A stretch of 64,000 nucleotides of DNA from Rhyzopertha dominica (Eukaryota > Arthropoda > Insecta > Coleoptera > Bostrichidae): positions 31,180,942 through 31,244,941 of the forward strand of contig QCXZ01000001.1 in the NCBI GenBank assembly GCA_025024175.1, in the 5' to 3' direction. The notes beneath the pieces were generated by a model. It had not been told where the DNA came from and ran no database searches. It saw only the letters and a program-made list of their open reading frames with translations. Below, in pieces: positions 37,087 to 52,175 of the stretch (position 1 is its first letter; each line of letters opens with the position of its first letter). The translations under genes and the position numbers were made by a program.

Positions 37087-37814
37087 TTCCACATCCAACG
37101 GATGGGAAGTATTGTATCGCGAAAAAAATTTTAAAAATTTTTTATTTGCTTATTCGCTTTAAAATGGTCGAAAGCTAAAAAAAAAATTTCAGCAATTTCT
37201 TGTCTGTGTGTCTGTGGTATTGTTTGTGGACACGATAACGTTTAATATATGAACTTGAAATATGGCAAACGTATAAATCTCAACTACCCAAAGCGACATA
37301 TTGCTTGTGGGGTAAGTAGGTTATCGGGAAGGGGGCGAACTTGGGGGGTAACTACCCTTTTTGCAAATTTTTATTTTTTTTATATTTTTTTCGTTTTAGT
37401 ATGTGATTAGTAGTATAACTGCGAGTATTATTAGCTCTTATAAATTTTCGGTACAGCAAACTGTTTAGACGATATTAGCGAAAAACGTCACTTAAAGAAA
37501 ACGGTTTTTCTTAAATATTTCCGAATATATTTAATATATTCAAAAAATGAAAATGCCATCAGATAGGAAATAAAATTTCTCACCAAAAGTGTCGTAGAAA
37601 ATTTATCCAAAATATAAATATAATATAATAATAATAATATATAAAAATAATATATAATATATAATAATAATATCACGAAGACTGTTTGTCTTAGAAAAAA
37701 TGTGTAGAGAGAAAAATGCTCAAAACCTGATTACTAAACGTATAGTATAAAAAATAAAAACGTAAATGTCATTTTGACAATTGGATGTGGAAGTATTTAT
37801 TCAATTTGTAGCGG
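37087..37814 (-). repeat. Repeat family A, copy A6 (with internal AT microsatellite)
   Basis: Begins TTCCACATCCAACGG and ends near TTTGTAGCGG. The part expected between the ATTTATCCAAAAT block and the ATCACGAAGACTG block is replaced by an ATA-rich microsatellite at about 37611-37672. Confidence 0.8.
37611..37672. repeat. AT-rich microsatellite (ATA/ATAAT)
   Basis: Low-complexity stretch of ATA and ATAAT units inside repeat copy A6, replacing about 200 bp of the family sequence. Confidence 0.8.
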
Positions 37815-40800
37815 TTTTTTATTTTGAATCCAGTGGGTTAATCAAAATAATAGGTCAGATGATACTGCAAAGCTTGCTCAAGATTTTATTCTTGACAGCA
37901 AAATTGATACCAGGTCTTAAGGTCTACGAGTATAATGGTGAGGTATTTAAAAATTGATAATCACCCATCTACTTCCTGCTTTGCGTTTATCAAATATATG
38001 TTTTATTATAATAGATAATGAACTTTGCGAATTAATAAAAACAAGTACCAACCATTTCTTCAAGGAAAGGAGAATTACAAATTTGGTTAGGTAAGCATAA
38101 CATCCAGTTTGACGAATATATGAAAAGGAATAGAATAGGAATTAATTCAGATTTATAGACATAATGTGCCACAAAAATAAAATAGATGAAATATTGAAAA
38201 GCGAAAATTGTGAGGTACGTTCTTCATTTGTGGCAAGAATCTGTTCAATATTGTACAGAAGAAAAATGGAGATAATTCATCAAGATAATAGAAATTGAAA
38301 ATATAAATCTATAGTCAGAAATACGTTGAGAAGCTTATCATGATGGTTGTGAAACAGGCATGAATATGTCTGTCGTATCACTAGCAACAAAAACTCCTTT
38401 TCGTAATTTCTAGAAGATCGATTATCCGAATGCATTGCAAGGTACCTATATTTTTTACATGTACAATACATAACAGTATTTCTTACATAACAGTATGCTC
38501 CCATTGCATAGAATATTATACTAAAAGCCTGTGTTCTACTTTCATCTGGCCGTTCATCCAGATATAGCAATTTGTTCACACGCCACATCACTACTTGTTG
38601 ACCTCCCAAGTAGATTGGCGTTGCATTATCGGTTAGGTTTTTGAGTGTGGATGGTTTCAATATAAGACTGATCTGATGTATAAAACACTATCACTGATAA
38701 CGCTATCTAAGCAAACAGATTTGCTTCATTTTTGTAGACCCTATCGGTTATTTTTAATTATCACAAAGCAGAGCAAATATAGAAAGCTTTCAAAATGTTG
38801 GTATTGTCACTCTTAAAGTAGTATGCTGTCCTACACTAAAAGTTTAATTTTCCAGTTGATAAGTGATAAGTAGCGGTGTTTTGTAAGATAATTACTGCAC
38901 TCCAGCTAGACGTGTGTATATGACAATGTGAACAAAACTTCTTCTTCCTAGTGTCCTATAACTTTCACAGATAAAGCAAAAAACGTAAACAAAATCTATA
39001 GTTTTCCTCAATATCTAACATTTCCACCTCGAAAATATACACTTAACAACAATGCAGACAAATTACGTGTCTACACACGAAATATTAATAGCAAAAATGA
39101 GTCAAAAAAGCAGCTAAGAATACTATAAATTAATTTATACGAAATAAACTTTTATTTGATTTTAGGAAATTACATTCATGTGCGAGATTAAATCATTTTT
39201 ACATTTTTCTTTAGAACCATTTATACTAAATATTATGTAATACAGAAAGATTACACTTATTATTTTAAGTAAAAATATACACAAACGTAGTAATTATAGG
39301 AATCCTTTTTTTTTCGCACGCTTTGCCTCTTCTTAATAAATATGTTAAAAGAGGCAGTTTCTTATTACACTTAGCAGGTTGTTATATTGTATTACACCAA
39401 CTGCAAAAATGACCCTTTTGGTGTGATTTTTCCTTGCGTTTCATGCTCGTGTAGTTATTTTTTTTGCGGCATAAATCAAATTAGTCTTGACGAGGCCCTT
39501 ATCTAATTTGTATAGTAGTGAAAATTCTCATATAATATCCACATATTATGTGGAGTGTACCCATAGTTATACTTGCTCTTTCAAATCAAATTGATAGCTT
39601 ATTAGTTAACGGGCAATAGAGTAGTTCATCAATATAAATGATGAACAGTGTTGGAAATCTCAACTGGCTGACTAAATCTCTTTTCAGTTTTAACTATTTA
39701 GGGTCTGTTTGGTGAGTCGTTTTTAATGAGCAAGTTTACATTTCCTCTTATCACACTTCGTTCTAGTTTGCCCAGTAGTAGAGCATTTTATGTCAACGCT
39801 TTTTTAGGTCTAAGAAGTAGAGAGGGGGTTTTGTCGTAGGTTTAGCTCTTATGTTTATAAAATACGTGGGAACTCAGGGGGCTGTAAAGGTTGCAATCTT
39901 TCTTTGAAATCCACAGTGGTGCTTCGTTTTCTAAGAACCCTTTCAGTCTGTCATTTTTGAGCGTTCTTATAACTTTTGCAGTTGCTGGTAGGAGAACAAT
40001 TCTCGTTTTGTCTCTTAGCTATAAATGATCATAAAGTGATACATGTTGGCTTAAAAATCATCTTGTTTAATTGCACTTTTATTTAAATGCCTTTTTCATG
40101 CACGTCACAGCCAACCAGTTCAGGTAAGTAAGTACGCTGTGCTATCACTTGTACACTAACATCACACTATCATTTCTGCGTACCGCGTACCTCGTCGATT
40201 GTCACGAACTCACATTTCATCGCCTTTTCATTGAAAACTATATATATTTTTCCCGCGTAGACTAGTGACGGTTAATCGTTCTTTCAATAGATGGGTACAT
40301 CAAATCAAATGTAGATCTTAATTTTCTACCAAACATTATTTTGATAGGTGCTTCATCTATTGCTGATTATAGTGTGTTTGTGTAGTAGAATAAGAGGATG
40401 TGAATAATTTAATTTACGTTAGATTCCTCTTGACCTAAACTATTTGTTGCAGGGTGGAATGATGCACAGTGGATCCAGCAAAACTTACTATTTATGAAAC
40501 ACATTTAAAAGAATCAGATTTCGTTGCGTTTCATGTTACAAAAACGCAGCTAACAAATTCATTCAACGAGTAAGTATAATACTTTTTTTATTTATTATTT
40601 TATTATTTCTACAATTAATCTGACGTATCTACATTAAGATATAGCCCACAAAAATCTTTAACGGTTTTTTTTCATCATTCAGCAAAACAACTTTGTTTAG
40701 CGAGTCAGTTGTAATCGATTCTTGCATATTCTGTACTTAAAACTCATGTCCCTCGTATCTAAATCTAAATTTCGAATATTCGCTGAACGAAGAAGTTTGA

Positions 40801-43800
40801 TTTTACCGTTTTACAGCCTAAGGTAATAAATCTCATTGTACGTTACGCTCATCCTTAAAGCTTTGCTCTATTTGAGAAGCTCAACTAAATGCTCATGTCA
40901 TCACATCAAACATATCTCATTGTCAAACAACCTTGAGTTGCGTTTGAGCCACCGCAATTACCGATTATTATCCTTACATAACTGTTGTGCTCAATAAACC
41001 GACCGGTAAACAGATGTATTTCCTACAGATTCTTTTTACCCATCATGCACAGAGTCCCGGAGACATTCCGACACAAATTAGACTTCCCATGGCACGGAGC
41101 GTTTTAAATAAATACAACGCGGTAGTTAGTTTGCCTTGGACGCCGGTGAACGACGCACAGCGTCGCCGCGTAAAACATTCACAAATTATTCACGTTAGAG
41201 TCAGTTGCAATAAGGTTCAGATGAGGTGTTTAAACATTCCTGGATCTCCCACGTAGCTTTCCGAATATTGTTACATTGCTATTAAAGAAGTAGGTAAGGC
41301 AAGCTTTCATTACATAGAACGAGACATTGCAAATGCTAGCTATATTTATTTTTTAGGTGCATTTTTAACCCACATGAGCTCATTCTTTCTAGACAGAGAA
41401 TATTTCTTTGGCATTGGAGGTATTTTATGCACTGGCTTACTAACCTTCGCATGCTTGAGGTGTTTCAACTAAAACACACGTTATTGTTTAATGATATGCA
41501 AACTACTGACGCAGAAATACTATTAAATGTATGCCGTGCTTGCAATTCCTCTAAAAGGTTATAAATTTATTTTTTATTTAGTTACATAAACTAAATTCGG
41601 AAACTCCAAATGATGCCAAAAGAATGACAATAAAGGAAATGCTTACAAAACAACTGCGGACTACCTGTTACAGATTATACTACCCACCTAAAATTTTTTT
41701 GTTGTAACATAAAGCTGAACAGCATATGGTAGTAGAATGAACCTATATCTACATCTGAAAATGGCCAAAAAAGTGTTGCTAAACGTAAGGTTTTCGTTAC
41801 ACTAGACAAACCAAGTATAGAACGGTAAAATTTAAAATTTATTGAAAAAATGATTTCATAAGTTTTTTAACCCCAAATAATTTATGTTAAGTTGACATTT
41901 AAGAAAAAAGCAAACATCAAAAATATTTATTTGAAATATAATCTATTTTTAGCACATTTTCCACTTCACTTGTGAAGAAAAGGCGCTATTGTCCTCACTT
42001 TTGTTATAGCTCAAAAACGGTTTAATCGATCGGGTTCGTTGATGCCTCGTTGGTGAGGTCTTGGCTTAGAGATGATCAACAAGTACTTGACCCCCCGGAA
42101 ATATGCCCCTTCACCCCCCGCCCCCATTCATTTTTTTTGTCTCAACGGATCGGGCTGGTTGTATCATGTACTTTTTTTTTGCTTTCTATAAGAAATTTAT
42201 GCTCTGTACTTAAAATGAAATTAAATACATCCCGACGATAGGGCTTTTTTAATTTTGTTTACTTTTATGTGGGGCCACTACAGTAATTACCCATCATGAC
42301 TGGACACCATCGTCCTTTGTAATGTATTTCCGTAGTTGTTATACCTGTATGCTAATGGAGTCGTTCACGCTACCCATCACTGATCGTAACTAGCAACCTA
42401 AAAATCTTTCAAATTCCAAGTTTATTTTAAATTTAAATTTATTTCGTTTAACTTTTACCAAAGTTTGTTTGCCATATTGGATCTGTATTTGAATCTTGAA
42501 AATCTGATTTCAGTATCGTAATTTGCGGCGTCAAAAATGTAAGTATATTAAAAATTATGGAATTCCAATAACACCTTCATCTTTTGGCTATCTTTACGAT
42601 TTTCCGATCACTGTGTTGTAGCCGATAATTTTCCTTTATTGGAATAATAAGGTATTTGACGGAATCAATCAATTCGAAATAAAAGAAGACTGAATAAGAA
42701 ACAAATTTAATATTACATACAATCCAGTTTAGGTTACCTTTGCTTTAAAATGCACCCCATTTAGATGTATGTCAAAAATTTTGCTACCTACCAATATAAA
42801 AGAATCTACTGAGCCCACCAAAATAGTAGACGTATCCTTTATGAATAATTTTTCTATTATTAGAAAGATTTTAGCATTGTAAAAACAATGGACCGTGTTA
42901 CAAAAATCGTGTCGGCCAGTGTTATTATATGAAATGGCAAAATATAGTTCGGCATTTTAGCGTTGCATAGATGTGCATCTTTTTGACAAACGTATAAAAT
43001 ACGCTCTTTTTGTGTAAAAAATTTCGTCGGGATACCATTCTTTAACAACCTTACACCTTATTTGATGTTATTTCGTAAATCGATATTTTTATGGACGATT
43101 GATAACCATATATGTATGTATATGGAGAATTTTGCATTAAATTCCTGAGTGTTTCTGCGCCGTCGTATCCGGAAAAAATGAAAGTATGGTAAAGCAAAAT
43201 CTGGCAGTGGCGCCGAGTGATTTATTTATTTGGATAATGCCATATTGTGTATAGCACAAAAGACCTGTTAGAGTTTATTTCAAACTTCACATAAATGTTT
43301 TGATGTTTACTCCGTTGTATATATGGCCTAAATTTCACAGCATAATAGCAAATAATAGTTATTGTTTATTGTCTGCTTTAAACGATTCTTTTTAGCCATA
43401 GATATGAATAGATGTATGTTAATGCGAACGATTTTAAAAAAGTACGTAATTTATAAACATGCAATTGTTACTTTCTTCAGAACTGTATGTACTCTCTAAT
43501 TCTTTTTACAGCTGTTATTTCTGTATCATGGTTCACCACTGGTTTACTATGACGGGTTTTGTTAAAATCGATCCAAGATTAGTGCAATTATTCAATAGTC
43601 CTTGTGAAACATCCTCAGCTGGTTTAAGACAATCCTGATACTTTTCTGCATAATCTGGGCACTGTTAACTATTCTATCACATTTACTGTAGATTCCTACA
43701 TTCAAGAAACTCTCATTTGTGTACTCAGAACTGACATTTTATATTATTCTTTATAATATACGAAAAATTAAGAAAAACGCCACTAACAAACCGATGTACT

Positions 43801-46800
43801 CGTATTCGGTAGTGGCAAGTAACTTTCCTGTAAAAATAATTGTCAACGTTCACTTCGTACGAGTATGTCACAAAAAAAGTCATTTATATCTTCTACAAAT
43901 TATACTCCTGGCAGTAAAAAAAATTACCGTTTTATTAAAAAAAGCCAAGTTATGCGGGATGCAAGTTTTATATATTAATGCGTGTTTTGTTTTAAAATCA
44001 TTAAATTTTTTCACATTCGTCAACGTAAAAATTTTCAAAAAAATTTAAATGTTGACGAAATAGTAAGTATAAGACCACATAGATATCAAATCTTAAAATA
44101 TTTTAACTGAGTGTATCCAAACCGGAACTACAATCTACAAACTTTCAGAAAAATATGCCCGTTAGTTTCCAATATTCTTTAAGCGCCCTAGCGTTTACAA
44201 GAATATTATTACCGCTATAGCTTTGCTAATATTTATCCACCTTAACATTTAAGTGCACGGAATGTGAAGTTCAATGAAAGTAATACATTTATTCGAGCAA
44301 GCACCACGGTTTTCTGTTTGTTAGATCTAGTGCCGTCCAGATATTTTATCCACTGTTACTTTTTTATGTAGACTTTTAGAAACACTATTAAAATTTTGTA
44401 TTGAACAGAGGAACACGTATCGAGAAATATAAAAAACGTACAATAAAAATGAAAATTATATAAGTTATAATGTTAACTTGTTAACACGTAGTTATAACAT
44501 TTTATGTAAATGCTGATGTTTTGCTAATGCTGTGCAGTACTGCAATTTCACTCACACTTGTGTGGGAATTATACTACAGAACCCAATAGCAAAATTTCAA
44601 CACTTCCAAAAGTTAAAATACATCGACTAAGGATGGTACCGTAATTTCTTGAAAATTATAAAAAATGTATCTTAGTAATAACTTGAAAACATCTAATTCA
44701 AACTATTTTACTCTATAAAAAAAAGGTCAACTTATTTGCATTAGAAAGTTTCAGTATTGCATGCAATCAAAAAACATTTATTTAGACAAAATTTTTCTTT
44801 TCCCCTATTTGGAATGTAAAGAATNTTATGCTCCATAAAATAGCCAAAAATTTGTGGCTGTCTGTTTTAATTCAAAATTTATTAAAATATCTATAGTTCG
44901 TATTACATAGAAATCAAGACCTATGTTTAAGTCTGTATAATGATTATGGAGTTAAGGAAGATGTATAACCACTTGGCTTACCCTGTATAAGCCTACAAAA
45001 CATTAATTATTACTTTTTTTACAATCTATATCTAATTATATTATTTCCGTGCCATTTCTTATATCAGCTGATTTGAGCAACCCTCTGCGTCGCTTTGAAA
45101 TAATGCAACTTGCGTAATTCCGGGATCACAAGAAAGCCTCTCAAGTGTAAGACCGAGAACTCTGGAGCGAGCTATTTTAGTTATTAGAGTCAGAATGCAC
45201 TAGCGTGGCGCAATAAAACGGTAATTATAGCAGAAGTTCCGATAATTAAAAATAGCAGAATTTCATACGTTCGTTGCTGCGAAAAGGGAGGGCAGACGTC
45301 ATAAAATGTTTTTTAATGCTGCAGTAAACTGTTATTTATTTTATAAGCTTGGCGAATTGGTACCAGCGGAAAAAACAAACATTTAATTACTATGTCGCTA
45401 AAATAAAACTCCTTAGATTACATTGCTAAGAGCAAGCTGGTTTTCTAGATGCTCGCATCCATCCGGATACCACGACTCTAGTTTCGTGCTTATTGGGACT
45501 CATCGGGTCCAACTTTAGTGTGCTCGTCACCCCGAGAAAAAAGAAAGGCATACAGTATTTTCCAAATACATAAAGTACTGTGAGTTTGTTTGTATTTATT
45601 GTGCAAATATTCTAGCTTCTGTTTTGAAAATATATCGTGCTGTGGCATAACGGGAGTCCCTTCTATATAACGTATAATAATAATATAATGTATGCCAGTG
45701 TACTAAACAACTAAATACGATTAATTAACGCTTGATTACAACTACATGCGTATGCTGTACTAATAGTACCAACACATTTGTTTACGTTTAGAATCAGACA
45801 TTTATACGGCCAGCAAAATGTCGTTATCTTTGTTTTTTAGACACCTGATGTGGTTATCAAAATATAGCTTCACGTGGAAAAACAAGATTTATGCAGATCA
45901 TTATACAACCTATTCTCAGCCCAAAACGACTGAGATGCTGAAAATGTTTTGTTTCTGCAACAACCAGCGTTGTTAATATGGCTCTGACGTTGATACCTCT
46001 AATGCAAGTTTACAGGTGATATACGAATTTTACACTCTTGGGTACCTATACATTACAAGCCAGCCATAAAAAAATTGCTTATAACAAATTCCCAATGCTT
46101 TATTCCATATAAATTTGGCCTTGACAAACATTGTTACAATGACATATTTAATTCAATTACAGGGCGTTTGCTTCTTTTAGTTTTGCCAATAAAAACTGTA
46201 CTGATCAGTGCATTTTATTAAATATGCTTAATGCATTAGGTCTTGGTGATGGGTTTACTTATACATTTTGCGTCGTGCAGGTAGCTGCACTTCTTGTCTT
46301 CTGAAAAGGGTCTTATTTAGAATGTCTCATCTGGTGATCATGTCACTTCTTCCTTGAATTGTCTATTCCAGTGTGCAGCTAAAGAACAGGCTGGCTCTCT
46401 TCTTATATTGAGGTGGATATGATGATTCTCTGGGTGAAGAAGTGTGGTTTCTTTGGTGAACTGTTCGTTTTCTTGCCACCTTCTTTCTCACTCATTTTAA
46501 TTTTCTGCTGCTTCCACTTACTATTGAACTCATTGGGTTCTAGTTTGATCTGAAATATTTCTTATTGTTTACAAAATTGTCTGTTTGACAAGGAATCCAT
46601 ATAAATGTAGTATTTATACTTCTAAATCACAATGCTTAGAATTTAGTGGCAACCATGTAGCTTTTGCAGCATTTTGATAGCCCACATCATGGATGAGCCC
46701 CTACTGGTCTTTGTAAGAACTCTAATTTCCTTTCTTGATTTAACGTACATTTCCGACCACTTCAAGCTACACCTAAATATTGACACTTTTATTTATTCCA

Positions 46801-49800
46801 AGATATAATATCGTCTTTAAATTTAAAGAGCTAAAGGTTTTTCATTATATAGTTTTTGGAGTTATTTGTAAATCAACTTGCATTAAATAAGTATCCCGTC
46901 ACAATCATTGAGGTTAATAGATAATTCTAAACAAGAAATTTTACATACTGGACGCAATGCTCACAAAGCGAATGATTTCACTACATGGAATCAAAGTATC
47001 TAGATCAAAAACATAATTATCGTATTATGTAAATTACTACTCCTATTAACGGTATTAAGGATGAGCTTTAACAGAAGGCGTAAATTACTATTAAAGTAAT
47101 TTACACATAACCACAGACCAAGTCCACAGGTGTTGCTTGTTGATCACTAAAGTTCGGCCTTTGTTAGTTTTATTCATACCATTTAATATAACCAAAATCT
47201 TCGTTACAGTGTGTTTTTCTCGCTACCCAATTTCTATGACAAAACAAGGTAAGTCGTTGGCAGGAAGTTGATACAGAATATTCGAGAAATGTAGCGGAAT
47301 CTTCAGAACTTGATTTTCTAAAGGAGTATATCTAATAGCTTTTCGAACATTTGACATTAGGTAACATAGTTAGTGATACACAGAATAGGAATTATACAAC
47401 GCTTTCTCAAAAAACTAAAATTCGTGATGCTGTAAATAGAAGCACTTCATACATTGTGCCTGTCTTTTAAAGAACCAATTAAAAACGTGAAGTGAAATAA
47501 ATGCGCGGATGAAATTTGTTTAGGTACCGCAATCTCTTCAAAACTCGGAATCTTTTTCTATTAATCAATATATGAGTAGATTATAATATATATTTTTATG
47601 TACTGCCGTATTTATCATTTGCTGCCTACATACTTACTTTTTCATAGCCAATTCCTAATTTAATATTTTCATTTCCAAACTTAATCCAGCGCACCGATGA
47701 CTAATCCACATCCGTAAATAAAACGCCTGGTTGACAGTTCATTGTACTTTTGTTGATGTTCCGTTCTATCTCTAATTTTGATACAGCGGAGCTTTCAAGT
47801 TCAGAGTGCCTGGCATGCATCAGAGCAAACTGCGGTGTTGACGATAAACACCTCGTAAAGCTTTAGAATGATCGGCTTAATTAAGGCAAATACGAAAAGA
47901 AGCCGTAAACATAGGAAGTAGAACACAAATCTTGTACGGACGATTTTTCACAAAACTATACCGACAACGATCCCTGGAACCGTGCCAGTGTAAGATGCAG
48001 TTGTTTGAGGTTCTTTTTACATGAATCAGTTTGTTCGGCAAAGTATAAAATGGATTTATTAATGATTGTAATCCTAATGATGACATTTCATCTTTCTTTT
48101 CAAAAAATGAGGTTGCTAGGGTGAATATGTGAAGTAATAACAACACTGTGTGTACAATAAAAGATCAAAAACAAAATCCAATCTTGAAATAGATCGTTTT
48201 ATAAATCACACCGACTGGCATAGAAAATGCATCAGTTAAGAATAAAACGATACAAACTAAAAATGCTACCGAAAGAGCATTTCTCGACGATCCTAATCGG
48301 ATATTTTTTGCAATTTTGGATTATTCTCGTATCTCGCCTAGAGAAGTGCAATGGACCAGTAATGCTCAGACAAGCTACTAATTTTTTTAATCTTAATTTC
48401 ATTTTTTTGAAAGTGTGATTTCACTAGCCTTGCATAATAAAGATATCACAATGACTTCCTACGGTTTTTATTCGTGTTTACTATGTAATGCATTCTATAC
48501 GTCAGTACGAACATTTGTTGTGTGAATACTTCTACGATACCTCATAGAGTGTGAAAAGTAGTGTGTGCAGACACATTGGTTTACTGGTGCAATTCAAAAG
48601 TGTTAGCAAGGTATTCACAAAAACAGTTGAAAGAAATTGGTTTTGTGGTATGAAAATCAGAAGTGCTCTATGACTATGTAATTAACAGCCTATAAAATGC
48701 ATGTCTATGCTATGCTGTCTGCACCGCAACCAACTGCAGATAGATCTATTTCGCCATCATTATAGCTCATTAGTGTATTTAGGTCCAGTAATGACAGCAT
48801 GACATAGATATCAACATATCAAAGGCTTCGTATGATGTAAGTAGAAAAACACGGCAATGCAATCTGTCAGCAATGAACTGACGATGACAAAGCCACCTAG
48901 CCGCCTGAACGGATATTACTTCCTAAAGGAAGTGACCTGTAATCTGATAAGTTGGCATGCACCTGCATAGATTAACCTAACAGCAGGCCAACACGGCACT
49001 CTTTGCTTACATGCAAAAACCGACATGCATGTTCCGTTTTTAAATTTAACTTAATCGAATGTAATGCTTTTTATACCCATACATGACGGGCAAAACATTT
49101 AGGATAAGGTTATCAAGTTGTCTAGGTGTTGTATTGTTTATTGTATGATGAAGTAAGACAGATAAAATGCTAGAACAATTTCCTAAGAATACCAAAACCA
49201 GCTGCAGGGAGCTTTGTATTCCGGCATGATCAAAATTGCAAAACTAATCTAGCAACGCTAATTCCTTTTTCGTACAATTAGGCCAATATCTGTTTTATAT
49301 CTGCCCACCAGTCGCGGCGCTTATGAATATCATTTGTGTAGCTGTATCTTCGACAGTATGGAAACATCTGGAATTCATTTCGACGAAGCTTACGGCACAA
49401 TACGTCAAACTCGCGACAGTGGAAATGTTTTCTGTAAATTGTACCACGAATCAATGTGTTTTTAGGCGTGAGCAAGGCAGGGATATTTTTAGATGAGTAT
49501 TAGCAATATTTACGATCCTGTGCAGTCCGACTGTTTCAGTTAGGAGGAGGGTGAACGAATGGGGTCACAGTTTGAGTAAAATTATGGGGTTGAGGAGTGA
49601 GTATTTTCGTCTTAAGTAGCGCGATCGTGATATTGTTTAGTCAGTCGTAGGTACTGTTGCATCCATAGCTATCTCATTTCATATAAACTAGCTGTATTAT
49701 ACTCGACACTTTCTGTAGAACCTATCTAAATTTCTGAATACTCGTTAAAAAAGTTAAACGCTGGCTTTTGTTGTTTTCAGCAAATTTAAGTGCTTTATAA

Positions 49801-51835
49801 GATTAAAATATTTTTAGATTTCAGACTTCCGGTTATACCCGAAATTGACAAACTTCTTTATTTTAAATAGAACACCCTATTTATTATTGCACGTTTTAAT
49901 TTCGTACTGAAAATAATTGTAGCTTGTCAATATTATATTTAGTCTAAGTAGCACCATTATACGTTTTCAGTGTTTATAATCAATTTGAAAATCTCCTAAA
50001 CGAAAACACTAAGTGGTATGCGAATTCCACACAACTGGCCTCTGAAAGGAATGATCTACTTTTCATAGATATTACACGGTTATATTTCCAGAAATCTCAT
50101 TAAATATATGGATTGCTAGAAATCGCCAATTCAAACATGAATAACCATATTTTCTGTCATAAAATTTCCTGGTGAGGTATGTGCTACTGACGGTTTTTGA
50201 GAAATGTATGTCTTTTGAAAATTTCAATGAATCAAGTGTTTGTACTTTAGCCTCAGAGACGTTTAGCAAATTTTTTTCCATCTTATCACAGAAATGTCAT
50301 TTAATGGTGTTATTATAAACAATTCTTTCTGATATTAGAATAGGTCTTAGAAAATGTATTTGCAAGAATTATTTAATAATTGATATTGTTTTGGGTAATG
50401 CGCGAGGAAATTCATTAATCTGCTCTATAATACACGCGTAATGTTATTCCAACCGTGGACAATCAAATTCAGCGGCTTTGCCGGAGAGATATAAGGGAGT
50501 ACTTGAATGTAGAATTTCCAAGCAAATATATTGAAAAAGAGAGGTCCCACACAATGCCCAAGGCTATCTCCAGATTTAACGAAAATTATTTTCTTCTTAT
50601 ATTTAGATAAATGTGAAAAATCTTTACTAATACGGTTGCGCGTTTGTTATCATGAAGTGGTTCGTTACGTGTAACACCTAATGTATTTTATTTTTCATTT
50701 GGTTATTATCTGTTTTATACAATATGATGTTACCTTAAATGGTTTCTTTTTGTTTAATTTATTTTAAGTTACGTATTAAATCCCGCATTCTTGAGCACAA
50801 GCTGCTATCACGGTTACTAGCGTGACTTGTTACCAAATTAAAAGTACCTAAAGTCAAAATAGTTAACGACTGTGTGCTATTTGTAATAATGGCAAATCCT
50901 AATAATGTGAAAGCAATTTCTGCGACAAGACAAAAAAATTGCTAAACGTATTTCACAGCTAACGCGGTAACTTCTGATTATTTTGAAATTTCCCAAAAAT
51001 GTAAATTCTTGCTTTGAATTGAACTTGAGTATACTTTCTCAAAATTTTAAATCGAATTCTAGATAACAAATTTTAAACCGCATGATGTGAGAAAAAGCAT
51101 ATTTACTGGTTTATGTACTTATTATTCTAGAACGGCAAGATAATTACTGTTTTGAACAGTGAACAAAATAATAAGCTAAAAACGTCCTCTTTCTCAACAA
51201 TATCTTTACGGGCTTCTATCTTCATTCGTCACTAACATGAAGAGGTTACAAGGATTGAGAATTACCTAACCCATTTCGATGAAAGCGGTATTTCGGAGGA
51301 AAATCTCCACTGTTTGCTTATTCGTGACGTTACCATCAAGCGTTTTGATTTAGTGCAAGGGCTCCAATAGATACTTCTATGTAAAGTCTGACCAAAGTCA
51401 TTTTTATACCCTAATACGAATACAGTCCTTTAATTAATTAAATATTCTTTTTGAGCTTCTTACTGAATTATTAATTATTAAGTATAATAGCATATAATAA
51501 TAAAAATTGATACTGTAATTAGGTCCTATTGTATTATCTATTAATATTAGCTGATATGGTTTTTAGTCTCCAGCACCGTCAAAGAAGAAAAACTCTTATT
51601 AATGAAATAACTACAAGACGCTGATAGCTTTTTCAATCTTGTGTTGGCTCTAGTCGATCAGTATTTAAATAAACCCGTTCTGCAAAAATAATCAGAAACA
51701 CAAACAATAAACATTTGCTCANGAGAGCGTGACCTTCCAGTTTATTTATTTAGTTCATGTGCTCCTTCCAACATTCAAAAATAAACCGGCTTACGCAAAA
51801 ACGTTTCGGTTTTAATCGACTTACTCCTATTCCAG
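37815..51835. other. 14 kb intergenic DNA, no supportable gene
   Basis: AT-rich, with only chance ORFs. Noted: a consensus CAG/GTAAGTAAGT donor-like site at 40123, a GC-richer block at about 41040-41260, a C-rich tract at 42088-42126 and another less AT-rich block at 45110-45530. Upstream non-coding exons of the RING gene could lie here but cannot be identified from sequence alone. Confidence 0.4.
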
Positions 51836-52175
51836 ATGAGAATGGAAGTAGATCGTATCTCATACATCTTCGGCAGCTTCACCAGGAGACGTCAGAGCCA
51901 AGAAATGGGATCTGCCAAGAGACGATCGGTGGAACAGAAAATTTGCCATGACAGATCAAACTCGACACCCCATACAACGAAGAAGAGCGAACCTCAAGCC
52001 CCCAGAGCAAAGAGCGTATACGGCGTTCCCTTCGACGAGAGCAAATACAAGTGCCCTTTGTGCCAGAGAGTGTTTGTTGAACCGCGAGTGTTGCCGTGTT
52101 TGCACACTTTTTGCATAAGGTGCTTGCAGGAATTGGAAGCGAACGACTCTTCTTCTTGGAGTGATGATTCTAATG
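51836..52175 (+). CDS. RING gene, first recognised coding exon
   Basis: Acceptor TATTCCAG immediately precedes an ATG at 51836; a second ATG lies six bases on. The acceptor implies at least one upstream non-coding exon, or that coding continues upstream. The exon encodes a basic N-terminal region and the first six RING ligands, and ends in phase 1 at GTAAGT (52176). Confidence 0.8.

Noticed and set aside
38280..38660. 126-codon minus-strand frame
   Set aside because: No family resemblance and no supporting splice sites or neighbours; consistent with chance.
40987..41256. 89-codon frame in a GC-richer block
   Set aside because: No recognisable domain; kept only as a possible regulatory or exon region.
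42088..42126. C-rich tract resembling a quadruplex or i-motif
   Set aside because: C runs are too few and irregular to support a structural call.
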